In this document: positions 29,990 to 41,130 of the stretch, piece after piece
Layout of the letters: every line of letters starts with the position of its first letter
Numbering within the stretch: position 1 is the first letter of the stretch
Origin: Symbiodinium natans
Taxonomy: Eukaryota; Sar; Dinophyceae; Suessiales; Symbiodiniaceae
DNA: 62,500 nt
Assembly: GCA_905221605.1 (NCBI GenBank)
Contig: CAJNDS010000391.1
Coordinates: 613,940 to 676,439, forward strand
Direction of reading: 5' to 3'
Notes under the pieces: model-generated
Told to the model about the DNA's origin: nothing
Database searches by the model: none
What the model saw: only the letters and a program-made list of their open reading frames with translations
Position numbers and translations under genes: made by a program

Positions 29990-30600
29990 TTAAACCCTCA
30001 ACCCTAACCCTAAACCCTAAACCCTAAACCCTAAACCCAGCTGTGCAGGAGTGAAAAAAACCCCTTAAACCGCCTAAAACCCTTGGCATGTGTCTGGAGG
30101 ATGGACCTTCGAACAGAATCCTCGCCTGCCTTGCGCGAGCGTGAGAGCCGAAACCATTTGCCGGGTCTTTATGAGCCTAAACCCTAAACCCTAAACCCCA
30201 AACCCCAAACCCTAAACCCTAAACCCTAAACCCTTTTAGTGATTGGGCTGATGACAGGTTCACAATGCTGCGACATGCCCCGACCCCGGGCTGTGTCGGA
30301 TTGATGGGTGTGCTTGCTGCCTTTTAGGGGCTTGTAGGAGGGTTCGGTTTAGGGTTTAGGGTCTAGGGTTTAGGGTTTAGGGATGCAAAAAGGCTTGGGG
30401 GATACAGGGCTCATCATGATAACTCAGCCCTCGCCGGGGGGAAAGTCTTGAATCGCTCTGGGGGGCCGTGTCGTTGCTGCAGTCGCCAGCAGCAAACGCT
30501 CGCGTTGCAGGGAGATCACGGGATCGGCATGTGACTTTTGTGTTCAAGGTTTAGGTTTTAGGGTTTAGGGTTTAGGGTTTAGGGTTAGGGTTCAGGGTGC
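29990..30600. repeat. cluster of telomere-like arrays
   Basis: CCCTAAA at 29,990-30,040 and 30,175-30,236; TTTAGGG at 30,348-30,383 and 30,541-30,597. Between the second and third an open segment follows GATGACAG at 30,259 (FTMLRHAPTPGCVGLM), a weak exon candidate. Confidence 0.8.
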
Positions 30601-30677
30601 CGACAGCAGTAAAAGGGTTTCCATGGCAGGCTTTAGCTGTATCCTGACACCGCTTTGGGCTGGAATGCTTCCTCCAG

Positions 30678-30752
30678 TCATGAGATCCGAGGCCGATGCG
30701 AATCTCCATGTCCACGAGATAGCGCGAGCCTCAACGAAATTCTGCCAGATGG
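30678..30752 (+). CDS. internal exon candidate
   Basis: A CTTCCTCCAG acceptor, then MRSEADANLHVHEIARASTK and FCQM. The donor is probably ATGG|GTTTTAG, leading into TTTAGGG-like DNA. Confidence 0.38.
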
Positions 30753-31670
30753 GTTTTAGAGTTTAGGGTTTAAGTTTTCGGGTTGAGGGTTTAGGGTTTA
30801 GGGTCATTTTGCAGACTGGGTCTATGTTCCGGCCCCGATCCCTGACTCCGTTGCCCTAGTTTCAGTAACGTCGTCGTTCCAGTGCGTGTATTGGGCTTGT
30901 GCATGTAGGCCCAGCAACAACGTGCAAAGCAGCATTCTCAGTGAAAAGATGTTTTTGCACTTGGGGGTTGGGTTTAGGGCCGGAGTGGGCCGACATGACA
31001 ACGGGCGGCCTTGCTCTGTTTATGACACCCGAAGCCTCTGAGCCATTTGAACTCCGGCGTGCCCTGAAACCTCCCCACCCTACCCTCTGCACTCTCACCA
31101 TGCCCAAGCCATACTTGAAGTAGAAGTAGAAATCTTTAAAGGGCTCCAATGCATGCCCAAACCCTCCCCGCCCTCACCCGCCCTCCCCGCTCATTCCGCC
31201 AATCCTCCCCCCCCCGCCTTTCTCGTCCCAGTCGCCTGGCCGTGGGTTTAGGTTTTAAGTTAACCCGAAACTGTCCGCAAGCACAATATCACGATTGCGC
31301 AGGCTGCCTGTGTTTCCAAGCTCTCTTGAAGATGTACGGACACGTCGACAACCGAAGTGCCTAAAGGCCGCCCACGAAGAACACATTCTGCAGCCCCCTA
31401 AGCGCGGTATGGTATTCCATTGTTGGGTCCCCGTTGTAATATGACCCCCTTATGTATTCTGGGTATTCCAAGAATGGATCAGCGTCTAGAGGGCTCCCTC
31501 AACCCTAAAACTCTAAGTCGCAAAACTTGCCAGGGACCAGCAAAACGGACACTTCAAGTGCTTAAACCCCTATAACCCTAAACCCTGAACCCTAAACCCT
31601 AAACTCTAAACCGAAAACCCTAAACCCTGATCCCTTTGGGGTTCGGGGTTTAGGGTTTAGGACCTCCCAG

Positions 31671-31718
31671 GAGCGGATCCAGATCACGGACACTGCTGCT
31701 TGGTGGTCTTGCGCCCGG
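31671..31718 (+). CDS. internal exon candidate
   Basis: A GACCTCCCAG acceptor, 48 nt reading ERIQITDTAAWWSCAR, and the donor CGG|GTTCAG. CCCTAAA units end about 35 bp upstream. Confidence 0.35.
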
Positions 31719-32996
31719 GTTCAGGGTTCAGAAGGCTTTAGGAGCTGGGGTTGATTTGGATTTACAGAAATCTTCAGCCGTCCTTTAAGCACCAATATTG
31801 GTGGTTTCTCTATATTTTGGACCCTTTTTCGGGCCCCTTAGTACAAGGCGGCCCCTCTTTTTAAGGGTACCCCAAGAAGGGACCATCATTTAGAGAACTG
31901 ACCATATGGCTGGCTTCTCGGACAGCCCCAGTAGATGGGCGAACCGGTTAACTTATTACGGTGTTTTTTTGGAAACCGCAGATGGTAGAAACTATTCGGT
32001 ACACCAGCTTCATGAAAGAAGATCGCAGATACTTCGTACGAAATATCGGTACAAGCTGGCAAGGGGGCCCTTATATTCCTAACTTCCTATTGAGTTCCCT
32101 TTTTTGGGGGGGGGGTTTCTTACAGGGCTTCCTTCAGTTCCCCCCGCAATATCCCTTGGGTGGCTATTCGTGCTGTTTTGGTAGCGAGCAAGCCAAGCTG
32201 CGTAGATGTTCCCTGGGGGCGATTCTAGGGTCCCAGCTGCCCTAAACCTTTAAGGTTGAGGGTTTAGGGTGTAGGGTGTAGGGTTTAGGGTTTTTTAGAG
32301 GGTTTCGGGTTTAGGGTTTAGGGTTTAGGGCCTAAACCCTGAGTGGCTCTGTTGCAAAGCCCCATGTCCAGTCGTGGCCTTGGCGGCTTTACCACGGAAG
32401 ACACACGGAAGCTGCACGGCTTAAGAGCTGCGGGGTTGAGGTTATTTACAAGGTTAAATGACAACTTGGAGGAGTCGCCCCACCCAATCCTTAGCTTTTG
32501 CCTGCCCCTCCCCTCCCTGCCCCCCCTCCCCGCCCCTGCCATGCGCAAAGTGTGTATTCTCATGTGGCTTGTTCGGCAGGAAGTGAGGCAGCCAATAGCT
32601 TGTTTATGGTTTGGCGCCAAGTTTTTCCTACGGGCTTCCTCACGTGTCCTGTTGGTTCTAGGATGCCCGGGTCTTACGCTGCACATACGTTGCCCTGTGA
32701 CCGGTGCGAGAGTCGAAAGCCTAAGCCCTTTGGTATTCACGTGCTTTCTCTGATTCCGGTATTCAAGGGATTAATTCCAATCTTCTCTCCGAAAACCTCA
32801 GTGGCGGTAACGGTATTGAGAACTCGCAACTGGCTATTTGGGGCAGGAATCGGGAACACCCACAGTCCAGGTCTCAACTGGGGGGCCTGGCCTCTGCCTG
32901 CTTTGTCAAGCAGTTGTATTAATCGAAGCCAAGTACGCCTTTAGAACCCCAAGAGTATGTGGCTGGGTGCTTGAGTTTTCTGCCTTCATGCTTCAG

Positions 32997-33035
32997 GTTG
33001 ACTGGGATCTTCCTGACGCCTGAGGCCATCTACAG
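32997..33035 (+). CDS. micro-exon (39 nt)
   Basis: ATGCTTCAG|G acceptor, phase 1, LTGIFLTPEAIY, donor CAG|GC. The arginine codon AGG is rebuilt at both joins. Confidence 0.5.
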
Positions 33036-33088
33036 GCACAGTGCTCCGGTCAATGTTGCAGTACATCCCTTAAGAACCTCCACCAAAT

Positions 33089-33175
33089 GAGTTTCCCAAA
33101 TTGGGGGTGCCTTATTGAGGTCCTTATTTTAAGGGGATCCTGCTGCTGTATTAGGGTCCCCTTATGATTGTAAAC
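33089..33175 (+). mobile_element. family C, diverged copy
   Basis: AGTTTCCCAAATTGGGGGTG, then CCTTATTGAGGTCCTTATTT and a second GGTCCCCTTATGA. It is related to the copies at 16,773, 48,553 and 60,847. Confidence 0.5.
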
Positions 33176-33439
33176 AGTGTTCAGGGACTTTTTTTCACAA
33201 GCTACCCTCGGTGTCCCCAAGCCCTACGCAGAAGAGGCTTCTTCGACATGGGTCGCCCCCCATGTGGGGCCTGATCTACATAATGGGCGCGTTGTGGGTG
33301 TCGGATTGCAGTGTGTTCCTGATATTTTACAATTTAAAGCGACCTTCATGCCCTTGGGGCGACGGGGACCCTACCTCCTTCCGCAAAGCATTATCCCGTG
33401 CACAACGAAAAGGTTTCTTCGAGCATGACGCAAACGCAG

Positions 33440-33510
33440 CACTCCCTTCCCTTCCCCTCCCCTCCCCTTCCCTTTCCTTTCCTTCCCTTCCCTTCCTTTC
33501 TTGCTTCCTT
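33440..33510 (+). repeat. CCCTT pyrimidine tract
   Basis: A continuous C/T tract of CCCTTCC and TTTCC units. Confidence 0.9.
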
Positions 33511-33685
33511 CAATTTTTTTACTGAGCCTACATGCGATTGTCCTTGAAACATGTCACGCGAGATGGACCTGATGTTCAGATGCCGAGCTAAGACAAGCCC
33601 GTGGCTGATGATGGCCTTTCTGACTGGCAGCGCAATGCCAACTCATATCCCCTTACCGCTCTACAGATCAAGCGCTTCTTGAACT

Positions 33686-33770
33686 CCCTAAACCCTAAAC
33701 ATCCCTAAACCCTTAACCCTTAACCCTAAACCCTAAACACTATATAACCCTAAACCCTAAACCCTTTAAG
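33686..33770 (-). repeat. CCCTAAA array, left arm
   Basis: About nine units with interruptions, 40 bp upstream of the micro-exon at 33,809. Confidence 0.85.
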
Positions 33771-33808
33771 GTAAGCACGGCCCAATCCTGCCAGCTCCCG
33801 GCTGCCAG

Positions 33809-33853
33809 GAAGGCCTACAATGGGAGAGGCCTACAGGAGGAAGATTTGAAGAG
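33809..33853 (+). CDS. micro-exon (45 nt)
   Basis: CGGCTGCCAG|G acceptor, phase 1, KAYNGRGLQEEDLK, donor GAG|GC. It lies between CCCTAAA (ends 33,770) and TTTAGGG (starts 33,877). Confidence 0.55.
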
Positions 33854-33876
33854 GCCGCCTTCGGGTTCTTCATATG

Positions 33877-33931
33877 AGGGTTTAGGGTTTAGGGTTTAGG
33901 GTTTAGGGTTTAGGGTTTAGGGTTTAGGGTG
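33877..33931 (+). repeat. TTTAGGG array, right arm
   Basis: Seven to eight perfect units. Confidence 0.95.
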
Positions 33932-34749
33932 CAAAACAAGAGTGGGGGTTTAGGGGCTTAAGAGGCCTGTGATCCAACCGCGAAGATGCGCGTTGGTGCC
34001 CTTATCCCTTTTTCGTGTTCATTTGTTTATCAAGTAGCCAACCCGGCACCCTAGGGTTTAGGGTTTAGGGTTTAGGTTTTTGGGTCATTGTCATATGATG
34101 GTTACTGGGCGACCAAGTCTACGGAATGTTAAGGATATTCCTCGTGCTCGTGTTCTGAGGGGAGCGCAGTTTGGGGCTTGCGGGTCATAACCCTAAACCT
34201 TAATACCCTAAACCCTGAACCCTGAACCCTAATGGGGCTTCAGTGCGGCTTCAGTGTCTATATAGGGTTTGTGTAGAGTTTAGGGTTTGGTTCGAAAAAA
34301 AGAGCTTTGAGGGTTTTAGGGCTGCCGAAGTTGAAAGAGTGAAAGGGGGATGTGGGCAGAGAGGAGCAAGGATTTGGCTCGGATATTGAGGGCGCGGCAC
34401 ACACAGAACTTCAGTCTCGCGAGTCTGGACTTCCAGCTTTTTTCCCAAACCCTAAATAAAGCCCATATAGCCTTAAGCCACTGAAGTTTGGGTGCTAGCG
34501 TAGCTTTGCTGTTCTGGAGCTGGACCCTTGAAAAAGTTGAGAGCAACCCTAGAGCAACCCCCGCACACCCCCTCCTAAAACCCCAACTTCTCCTGAACCT
34601 CTGAAGTTCAGGGCCTAAACCCCGCCAAACCCATGAAACCTAAACCTCTCGCAGTGTTGTTTGTCCTGCAGCTTGCCCCACAGTGCGTGGCCAGGCTTGT
34701 GGCAAAAAACAACCCAAGCCCTAAACTCCCCTAACCCCTATAGAAAACA

Positions 34750-34866
34750 CTAAACCATAAACCCTAAGCCCTAAACCCTAAACCCGAAGCCCTAAACCCT
34801 AAACCCGAAGCCCTAAACCCTAAACCCTAAACCCGAAACCCTAAACCCTAAACCCTAAACCCTACC
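34750..34866 (-). repeat. CCCTAAA/CCCGAAG array, left arm
   Basis: About 16 units, including several CCCGAAGCCCTAAA. Confidence 0.9.
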
Positions 34867-34869
34867 GAG

Positions 34870-34908
34870 GCTGCGAGGCGCCGGCTTCACCGATGCAGAC
34901 CTGAGAAG
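34870..34908 (+). CDS. micro-exon (39 nt)
   Basis: TACCGAG|G acceptor only a few bases after a CCCTAAA array, phase 1, LRGAGFTDADLR, donor AAG|GC. TTTAGGG starts 20 bp later. A model member of the 39-nt class (Gly-Phe core, acidic pair, Leu). Confidence 0.6.
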
Positions 34909-34928
34909 GCTTTGGGGGGGTGTCTAGG

Positions 34929-34997
34929 GGGGTTTAGGGTTTAGGGTTTAGGGTTTAGGGTTTAGGGCTTCGGGCTTAGGGCTTAGGGTTTAGGGGG
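34929..34997 (+). repeat. TTTAGGG array, right arm
   Basis: About eight units with some CTTAGGG. Confidence 0.9.
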
Positions 34998-35334
34998 TTT
35001 GAAGGGGGGGGGTTAAACGGCTTGAGCGAGCGAGAGAGAGGGACCCGGGGCTCCTTAGAGGACAACTTGCACTCCTAAAACATGGTTTGACAACCTTATT
35101 GGACACACCTTGAAAAATCTCAGTGTTGCAGTCCTTCTGAGAACACCTCACTACTCCTCAGCACACATAACCTCTTATGTACAGTAGTGGTCATGGCCTC
35201 ATGCAATTTCAGGGTGGTTAGCTTCCTCCCAGCATTAGGCTTTCGTACCCTTAGATACCCCTTATAGAAGCCTGAATAGGTGATGCCCACCCTAACCCTA
35301 AGCCCTAAACCCCCAACCCCAAACCCATCCAAAC

Positions 35335-35452
35335 CCTAAACCCTAAACCCCACTCCTGAAGAGAACCCGATGCTGGTGGGAACCCTAAACCCTAAACCCT
35401 AAACCTTAAACCCTAAACCCTAAACCCTAAACCCTAAACCCTAAGCCCTGGT
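35335..35452 (-). repeat. CCCTAAA array, left arm
   Basis: Two blocks, 35,335-35,350 and 35,382-35,452, about 13 units. Confidence 0.9.
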
Positions 35453-35461
35453 TGGTGCGAG

Positions 35462-35506
35462 GTTGGGGCTGCTGGGCTACGGCCTCTCCGAAGACGAGGC
35501 GACGAG
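35462..35506 (+). CDS. micro-exon (45 nt)
   Basis: TGCGAG|G acceptor, phase 1, LGLLGYGLSEDEAT, donor GAG|GC. TTTAGGG resumes at 35,550. Confidence 0.55.
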
Positions 35507-36106
35507 GCCGACGGAGTGGGCGGTAGTTGCCCAGCTGTTGCCCAGCTCGGTTTAGGGTTCTAGGGTTTTAGAGTTTAGGGTTTAGGGTTTAGGGTTTAGG
35601 TTAGAGATGATGCGCTGTACCTTTATTGTACTTAGTAGCTGAGTAGGTAGGCTTGAAGCTCTTGAGATATATATATATATATACAATCCTGCCATGCTTG
35701 AAAGGTTAACGGTTTTTGGGGGCCAGGGTACTCAGCTACCAGGAAGCCGAGACCCTTCAAGGTTTAGGTTTGTCTGGTGTGCTGAGACATCAAAATGTTG
35801 TAGGATGTCTCGTTGATGCCCAGATCACAGGGTTTAGGGTTTAGGGTTTAGGGTTTAAGTTTAGGTTCAAGGGCGACGTCTAGAGTGGGACGACGCCTCA
35901 TGTGCAAAAACGCCGAGACCCTACCCACGTTGGTTTTGAATTCGCACGTCTGAAAGCGAGCCGCCGTGCTTAGATCCAGCAGCATATGTTTTAAACGCTG
36001 GGTCACAAGGCGTCAGAAACCCTAACCCCTAAACCCTAGCCCTAAACCCCAAACCCTGAACCCCTAACCCCCTACCTAAACCCTCAAGTGAGCCACCCAT
36101 GTCCAG

Positions 36107-36145
36107 GCTCGAGATCGCAGGTTTCGGCCTCGATGACCTCCAGAG
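36107..36145 (+). CDS. micro-exon (39 nt)
   Basis: CATGTCCAG|G acceptor, phase 1, LEIAGFGLDDLQ, donor GAG|GC. CCCTAAA-type units lie at 36,019-36,088 and TTTAGGG from 36,186. Confidence 0.6.
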
Positions 36146-36185
36146 GCCACGTCGGTGAAAAGTTCCATAAACATATTTTTTGTCA

Positions 36186-36730
36186 AAGGTTTAGGGTTTA
36201 GGCTTATGCTGGGGTTAAGGGTTTAGGGTGGTGTGGAGTCCTGCTGCCAAAATGGTTAAGGGTTTAGGGTTTAGGGCTAGGGTTAGTTCAGGGTTTAGGG
36301 TTTAGGGGTACTTAACGTCCCAATTGTAGCTGCACTTGTAATCCCCTAAGTCCCATGAACCTCCAAGTAGGAAAGATACTGACATCTTGAAAAGGGTCTG
36401 ACTTAGTAGTGCCGTATTTAGGAAGTTTAGCGCTTTGGGGTTGAGAGTTGAAGGCTGAGTTCTTTGGGCTATCACAGTATGGATCTTACGGCTATTGCGA
36501 GTGACTCTTACGGGGTCGTCAGTTCAGGGTTATGGGGGGAACCGATGAAGGCTCGGGGGAACCGAGAATCCCACATCAATCAAGGGGCCATCTCTCTTGT
36601 CGGGAAGGCGCCTACTGACCGGCGACCTCTTCTCGAAGGACGAGCAGAGTAGGCGGCGTAATGTGCTGGGGTTCAGGGTTTAGGGTTTAGGGTTTGGGGT
36701 TTGGGGTTTGGGGTTTGGGGGTTTGGGGCT
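36186..36730 (+). repeat. scattered TTTAGGG and TTTGGGG units
   Basis: Arrays at 36,186-36,240, 36,257-36,306 and 36,670-36,730. The last passes from TTTAGGG into TTTGGGG. No exon is defended between them. Confidence 0.85.
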
Positions 36731-37370
36731 TATAGGGCCCGCTTGCATCAGCGTATAGAATCATGAAGCCGGAACTGCCGCCGCAACATCGACTGCTCAG
36801 GAACTATGTTACCCTTCGACCTGGGGTTTAGGGTTTAGAGTTTAGGGTTGCAAAAAGGGTTTCGGGAAATCGTTCTTCCTATGCAGTGAAGTCAGTGGTA
36901 CATGGGTTCAAAAACTGGAGGCTTTGAAACCTCCTGCTGAGTGAACACCGCATGGCCTGAACATGTGCTTGCGCACCCTTCCAAGCCTGCTGCAACAGGG
37001 TTTAGGGTTTCAGGGTTTCGGGTACCCTAAACCCTAAACCATAAACCCTAAAGCCTAAACCCTTGGGTTGAGAGGTTGGTTCCGAGTTGCAGGCTGGGTT
37101 GAGGAATTGGGGATGAGGTCCTTACCGCCAAGCCCGTGAATCTGCAACCTAGGGCGCTTCCAGAGCTTCTCCATGCCGCTGTCTGCTTCCCAAAGCAAAA
37201 ACAGAGAGCTTCAGTTCCAAACAAAAACCTGAGCAAGTTGAGGGTACCATAGCCAAAATCCATACAAATTCCATTGCCAAGGACTCCCGAAAAGGCTCTC
37301 AAGGAAAAAGTGGCCTTAACCAACGCTCTCAACCCAAAAGTCCCAGAACTTCTTTCATCGTAGACTCTTA
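36731..37370. other. no firm gene
   Basis: TTTAGGG fragments at 36,827-36,850 and CCCTAAA at 37,025-37,062. The minus-strand frame 37,048-37,332 (94 codons) has no recognised domain. Confidence 0.45.
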
Positions 37371-37548
37371 CAAAGCCCTCAAACTCTTGAACCCTTCCAC
37401 CCTTAAACCCTTGAATCGTCAGAATCTTAAACCCTTAAACCCTCAACCCCTTAGACCCTTGCACCCTTCAACCCCCAAACCCCGCACCTCCCCCCTAAAC
37501 CCTAAACCCTAAGCCCTAAACCCTAAACCCTAAACCCCAAACCCCAAC
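37370..37548 (-). repeat. CCCTTAAA/CCCTAAA array
   Basis: A degenerate CCCTTGAA/CCCTTAAA part to 37,490, then regular CCCTAAA ending two bases before a micro-exon acceptor. Confidence 0.85.
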
Positions 37549-37550
37549 AG

Positions 37551-37589
37551 GCTCAAAGCGGAGGGGCTTCCCCTGGAGAGGCTCCGGAG
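37551..37589 (+). CDS. micro-exon (39 nt)
   Basis: CCCCAACAG|G acceptor joined to the array, phase 1, LKAEGLPLERLR, donor GAG|GTGCCG. A stronger donor, CCC|GTGAGTTC, lies 12 nt further on, so an alternative 51-nt exon is possible. Confidence 0.6.
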
Positions 37590-37684
37590 GTGCCGGCACC
37601 CGTGAGTTCGGATGGGGGTGCTTCCGAAATTTCGGGGGGTGGGGGGGATACATAGAAAAAAATCAAAAAATGAACAAAATGATT

Positions 37685-37755
37685 ATGTAAATATATACAT
37701 ATATATATATATACATGTATATATATATATATGTACATATGTATATACATAGATC
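37685..37755. repeat. TA microsatellite
   Basis: TATATACATATATATA-type repeats. Similar tracts lie at 35,667-35,683, 42,925-43,003, 46,884-46,955 and 58,561-58,646. Short Tyr/Ile/His frames across them are artefacts. Confidence 0.95.
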
Positions 37756-38177
37756 GCCTTTGTATTGTTGCTCTTTGTTTTAATTGTGTGGGGTCCTAAA
37801 AACAAGGGTTGTTGTTTGTTTTTTTTGGAGAGGGGCGGGGGGTGTGGTTGGGGGGGAGACCCCCCCCCCCCCCTTGTGTTTGTGTGTGTGTGCGGAAAGG
37901 CCCCGGTGCGCCCTTGACTCAATGATCTCAAGTTTCGGGATTCGGGAAGGACACGATCATCCCTAGTGCTAAAGATACATTCTTGTTATCATGGCATGAT
38001 AATATTTGCATAGCCTAGTCCAGGCTCCTGTGACGCAGGGACTCGATTTTTGCCTCGTATCTCTTTTTATGTTACCGCGAGTGAGAGGGTTGTGGGGGGA
38101 AATTACCAGAACGCCTCCAGGTTGCAGTGCGCCTTGCTCGTTTCAAGGAAACGAAACCCTCCCCTCTCCTCTCCGAG

Positions 38178-38258
38178 GCTGCTCGCTGGCACGGGCCGCT
38201 TCTCCAAGGCTGAGAAAGAGAGGCTGCTTTGGCCGGAGCGCTTCGGAACTTTTACCAG
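38178..38258 (+). CDS. long member of the micro-exon class (81 nt)
   Basis: CTCTCCTCTCCGAG|G acceptor, phase 1, LLAGTGRFSKAEKERLLWPE and RFGTFT, donor CAG|GTGGTT. The first half carries the Gly-x-Phe-Ser-x-x-Glu core of the repeat. The length is still divisible by three. Confidence 0.5.
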
Positions 38259-38582
38259 GTGGTTGGCGGGTTTGGGGTAATTAGGGTTTCGGGTTTAGGG
38301 TTTCGGGTTTAGGGTCAAGAGTAGCATTTAGGGTATAGGGTCTGCAGCCGCCGCGCGGTGACCCTGCACTTTTCCCTTCAGATTTAGAGATCCCGATTTC
38401 AAACATGGCACGTCCGTGCACACTGTTCAGGGTTTAGGGTTTAGGGATTAGGGTTTAGGGTTTAGGGTTTCAAGCAGGCCGAACCCTCTAGGTTAGGGAC
38501 TTTGCGTCTTAGGGTGTGCTGGGCGACTATGGCAAAGAGTCTTGTATTTAGGTTGAGGGCTTAGGGCTCGTTAGCGAATGGG

Positions 38583-38900
38583 TTGACCTTGAGAGTTCCG
38601 ACAGTTATGTCGAGGGTTTTCGGCTGCCAGCTGCTCTGGCAGAGTCAGGCAGAAACCCTTGTAGCCCAAGTAAGCTCCGAACATCTAGGTCCTAAGAAGC
38701 TAAACCTACACTATACGCCCTTTACAAGCCCTACTTTCTTTCAGGGAAATGTGCGTTTGGCTTGGGCTTTGCCAGGATTCTTCAAAGATCTGTCTTCAGG
38801 ATGTACCAAAAAACAATTCATGTTATACTTTTCGTGTTTGGTTCTTACTGTTTCCTTGTCTTTCGGTTTCTGAGTTTCAGTGTGTTAGCCTGGAGGCTAA
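38583..38900 (+). CDS. weak coding candidate
   Basis: Overlapping open frames with a hydrophobic helix (MLYFSCLVLTVSLSFGF) at the end. No splice logic or family is evident. Confidence 0.2.
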
Positions 38901-38939
38901 ACCCTTCAAGGTCAAATCCGTATCAAATAGAGAAACAAA

Positions 38940-39145
38940 AGCGCAGTAAATGCCAGTGTTTCGGGCATGGTCACCAAAGGAAAAGGCCTTGTGACAACGC
39001 GTCTTGCTCCACATCCTTTCGCAGCATGTTGCGCAAAGGGCATGGACGCTTGTCACGACATGTCCTGTTCCACATCTTTGCGCAGTTTGTACAAAGAGGC
39101 GAGAACGCTGTAAATGCCAGTGTTTTGGGCATGGGTGCAATATGA
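38940..39145. repeat. imperfect tandem duplication with Cys/His-rich reading
   Basis: CAGTAAATGCCAGTGTTTCG at 38,943 recurs at 39,108 (CTGTAAATGCCAGTGTTTTG). Between them TCTTGCTCCACATCCTTTCG and TCCTGTTCCACATCTTTGCG form another pair. One frame gives CxCFGHG motifs, but the duplication explains the repetition without assuming a gene. Confidence 0.6.
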
Positions 39146-39279
39146 AAGACGTTCTTATCTCCCCCCCCAGCCGAACAACAGGAAGAGTGCAGAAAGCACA
39201 TGGTAATCTAGGACCCATGGCCCAACTAATTACCAGCGGCCCACATCCTGAGTCCTTGTTTGAGGCTCCGCTCCGACAT

Positions 39280-39335
39280 CCTAAACCCTAAACCCTAAAC
39301 GGCCCTAAACCCTACCCCCTATAAACCCTCAACCC
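39280..39335 (-). repeat. CCCTAAA array, left arm
   Basis: About six units, including CCCTATAAA. Confidence 0.85.
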
Positions 39336-39353
39336 TAACTGCCTGAACAGCAG

Positions 39354-39392
39354 GCTGAGCAGCATCCGCCTTCCGGAGATGGAGATCCGGAG
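39354..39392 (+). CDS. micro-exon (39 nt)
   Basis: GAACAGCAG|G acceptor, phase 1, LSSIRLPEMEIR, donor GAG|GC. TTTAGGG-type units begin at 39,424. Confidence 0.55.
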
Positions 39393-39423
39393 GCACCCTG
39401 GAGCAAGTAAGATTCAATCAGGT

Positions 39424-39570
39424 TAAGGGTTTAGGAACCCTACACTCTTAGGGTTTTAGGGTTTTAGGGTTGTAGGGTTTTAGGGTTTTAGGGTTTAGGG
39501 TTTTGGGGTTCTAAAGTTTTAGGGTTCTAGGGTTTTAGGTTTTTAGGGTTTTAGGGTTTAGGTTTTAGGC
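39424..39570 (+). repeat. TTTTAGGG / TTTAGGG array
   Basis: About 17 units, many with four T. Confidence 0.9.
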
Positions 39571-39879
39571 TTGCGGTAAGCCTTTAGGGTTTTTGGCTTG
39601 GAACTTGGAGCGTGGATGCGTTCGGCACTTTGGAACCTGTATGTTATTGAGTTGAACATGCAGTCTTATCTTGCACTAACAACCCGATCCTGGGATGCTT
39701 CGTAGTGGTGTAGGGTTTAGGGTTTAGGGTTAGACTCTGCCTGTGTTTCTGAGAGTGCCAAAGATCGTCGTGCATAGAAGGTGATCCATATGAACGCGCA
39801 GATTTCCCGTCAACCTCCATCCGACAGACCTGTTTGAGCTGCATGTTTCTTAACCAGGCCGCTTTGGGTGGACCCTAAA

Positions 39880-40150
39880 TCCTAAACCCTACACCCTACA
39901 CCCTACACCCTAAACCCTAAACCCCGCTTTGCTGTGGCTAGTCGGGTGCCAAAAAAACCCTAAACCCTAAACCCTAAACCCTGCAGTGTGGTTGCGAGGC
40001 TGCTGGGCAGGTGGCAAAAAAGCCTGGCAAAAAAAAGCCCTCAACCCCTAACCCCCGAAGCCCCTAAACCCTGAAATCTAACCCCCTAAGCCCTTAAACC
40101 CCCAAACCCTGAAATCTATCCCCCTAAGCCCCTAAGCCCCTAAAGCCTGA
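39880..40150 (-). repeat. CCCTAAA/CCCTACA arrays with AAAAAA-containing motif
   Basis: CCCTACA at 39,884-39,922, CCCTAAA at 39,956-39,983 and degenerate units at 40,040-40,150. The motif GTGGCTAGTCGGGTGCCAAA (39,946) and a related GGGCAGGTGGCAAAAAAGCC (40,009) lie between them. Confidence 0.8.
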
Positions 40151-40183
40151 AATCTTTTTGGGGAAGTGCGGCAATGCTTCGAG

Positions 40184-40228
40184 GCGCCTCATCTTGGGTG
40201 AGGACTTTGACACAGAGGACCTGAAGAG
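40184..40228 (+). CDS. micro-exon (45 nt)
   Basis: GCTTCGAG|G acceptor, phase 1, RLILGEDFDTEDLK, donor GAG|GC. A model member of the 45-nt class (Arg-Leu, Gly-Glu-x-Phe, acidic, Leu). Confidence 0.6.
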
Positions 40229-40950
40229 GCTGGCCGTCAGCTCTTTTGGGTCTTCAGTGATACCGTCATAAAGTCCTCCCGAAATGTGTTCAAACCCTCC
40301 AAACACAAAGAAGCATGAGCTTGCACATAACCTAAACCCTATAAACCCTATAAACCCTTTCACCCTACACGCTACAAACACAACGAAGCATGACATAATC
40401 TTCTTCAAGCGATCAAAGGAGCCGCCCCTCAGTGATTGTTGGGATTTACAAATGAAAGAACGACGCCTCCTTAGAGATCCTCAAAGTGCAAACAATTTGC
40501 CCCTTAAACAAGCCTGCTATGCTTTGCGGAGTTAGCGGCTCCACTGTCTCCAACATGGGGAATGCAAATGACGCGAGAAGGGGTGGTTTCGTACCTAAAC
40601 CCTAAACCCTAAACCCTAAACCCAAAAAAAAACAAATCACCCTAAACTGCTAGTAACAACAGGATTCACGGTGTCGGGATCAAAAGCTGTCATGAACTAT
40701 TCCTATTGTAGCACGAAGCCTTGCTTTTAGGACACCCCATAGTAAACGCTCAAGGCTGCAGGGTTTTGTTTGGGACTGCCTTTCTTTTCTGCAATGGTTA
40801 TAGCTAGGCAGGCCCTTGGGATGTTCCGGAGTTTCTCTTATTGGGGCTGAAGAGGGTTTGCGATTAAGGGGTTAAACTGAGTTAAGAGCCAAACTCTAAT
40901 GACTCTTTCAGAACCCAGGAGTTTTGCCGGCTGAAGCACGATGTGGGGGA

Positions 40951-41000
40951 CCCTAAACCCTAAACCCTAAACCCTAAACCCTAAACCCTCCTAAACCTTG
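40951..41000 (-). repeat. CCCTAAA array, left arm
   Basis: Six units upstream of the micro-exon at 41,029. Confidence 0.95.
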
Positions 41001-41028
41001 CCTGGAAGCGGATTCCGGCCTCCTGGAG

Positions 41029-41067
41029 GTTGGAAGATATCGACCTTCCTCTCCACGAGCTACGGCG
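41029..41067 (+). CDS. micro-exon (39 nt)
   Basis: TCCTGGAG|G acceptor, phase 1, LEDIDLPLHELR, donor GCG|GC. TTTAGGG starts at 41,083. Confidence 0.55.
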
Positions 41068-41082
41068 GCCAGAGTCCCAAAT

Positions 41083-41130
41083 GAGGGTTTAGGGTTTAGG
41101 GTTTAGGGTTCAGGGTTTAGGGTTTAGGCT
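41083..41130 (+). repeat. TTTAGGG array, right arm
   Basis: Six to seven units. Confidence 0.95.
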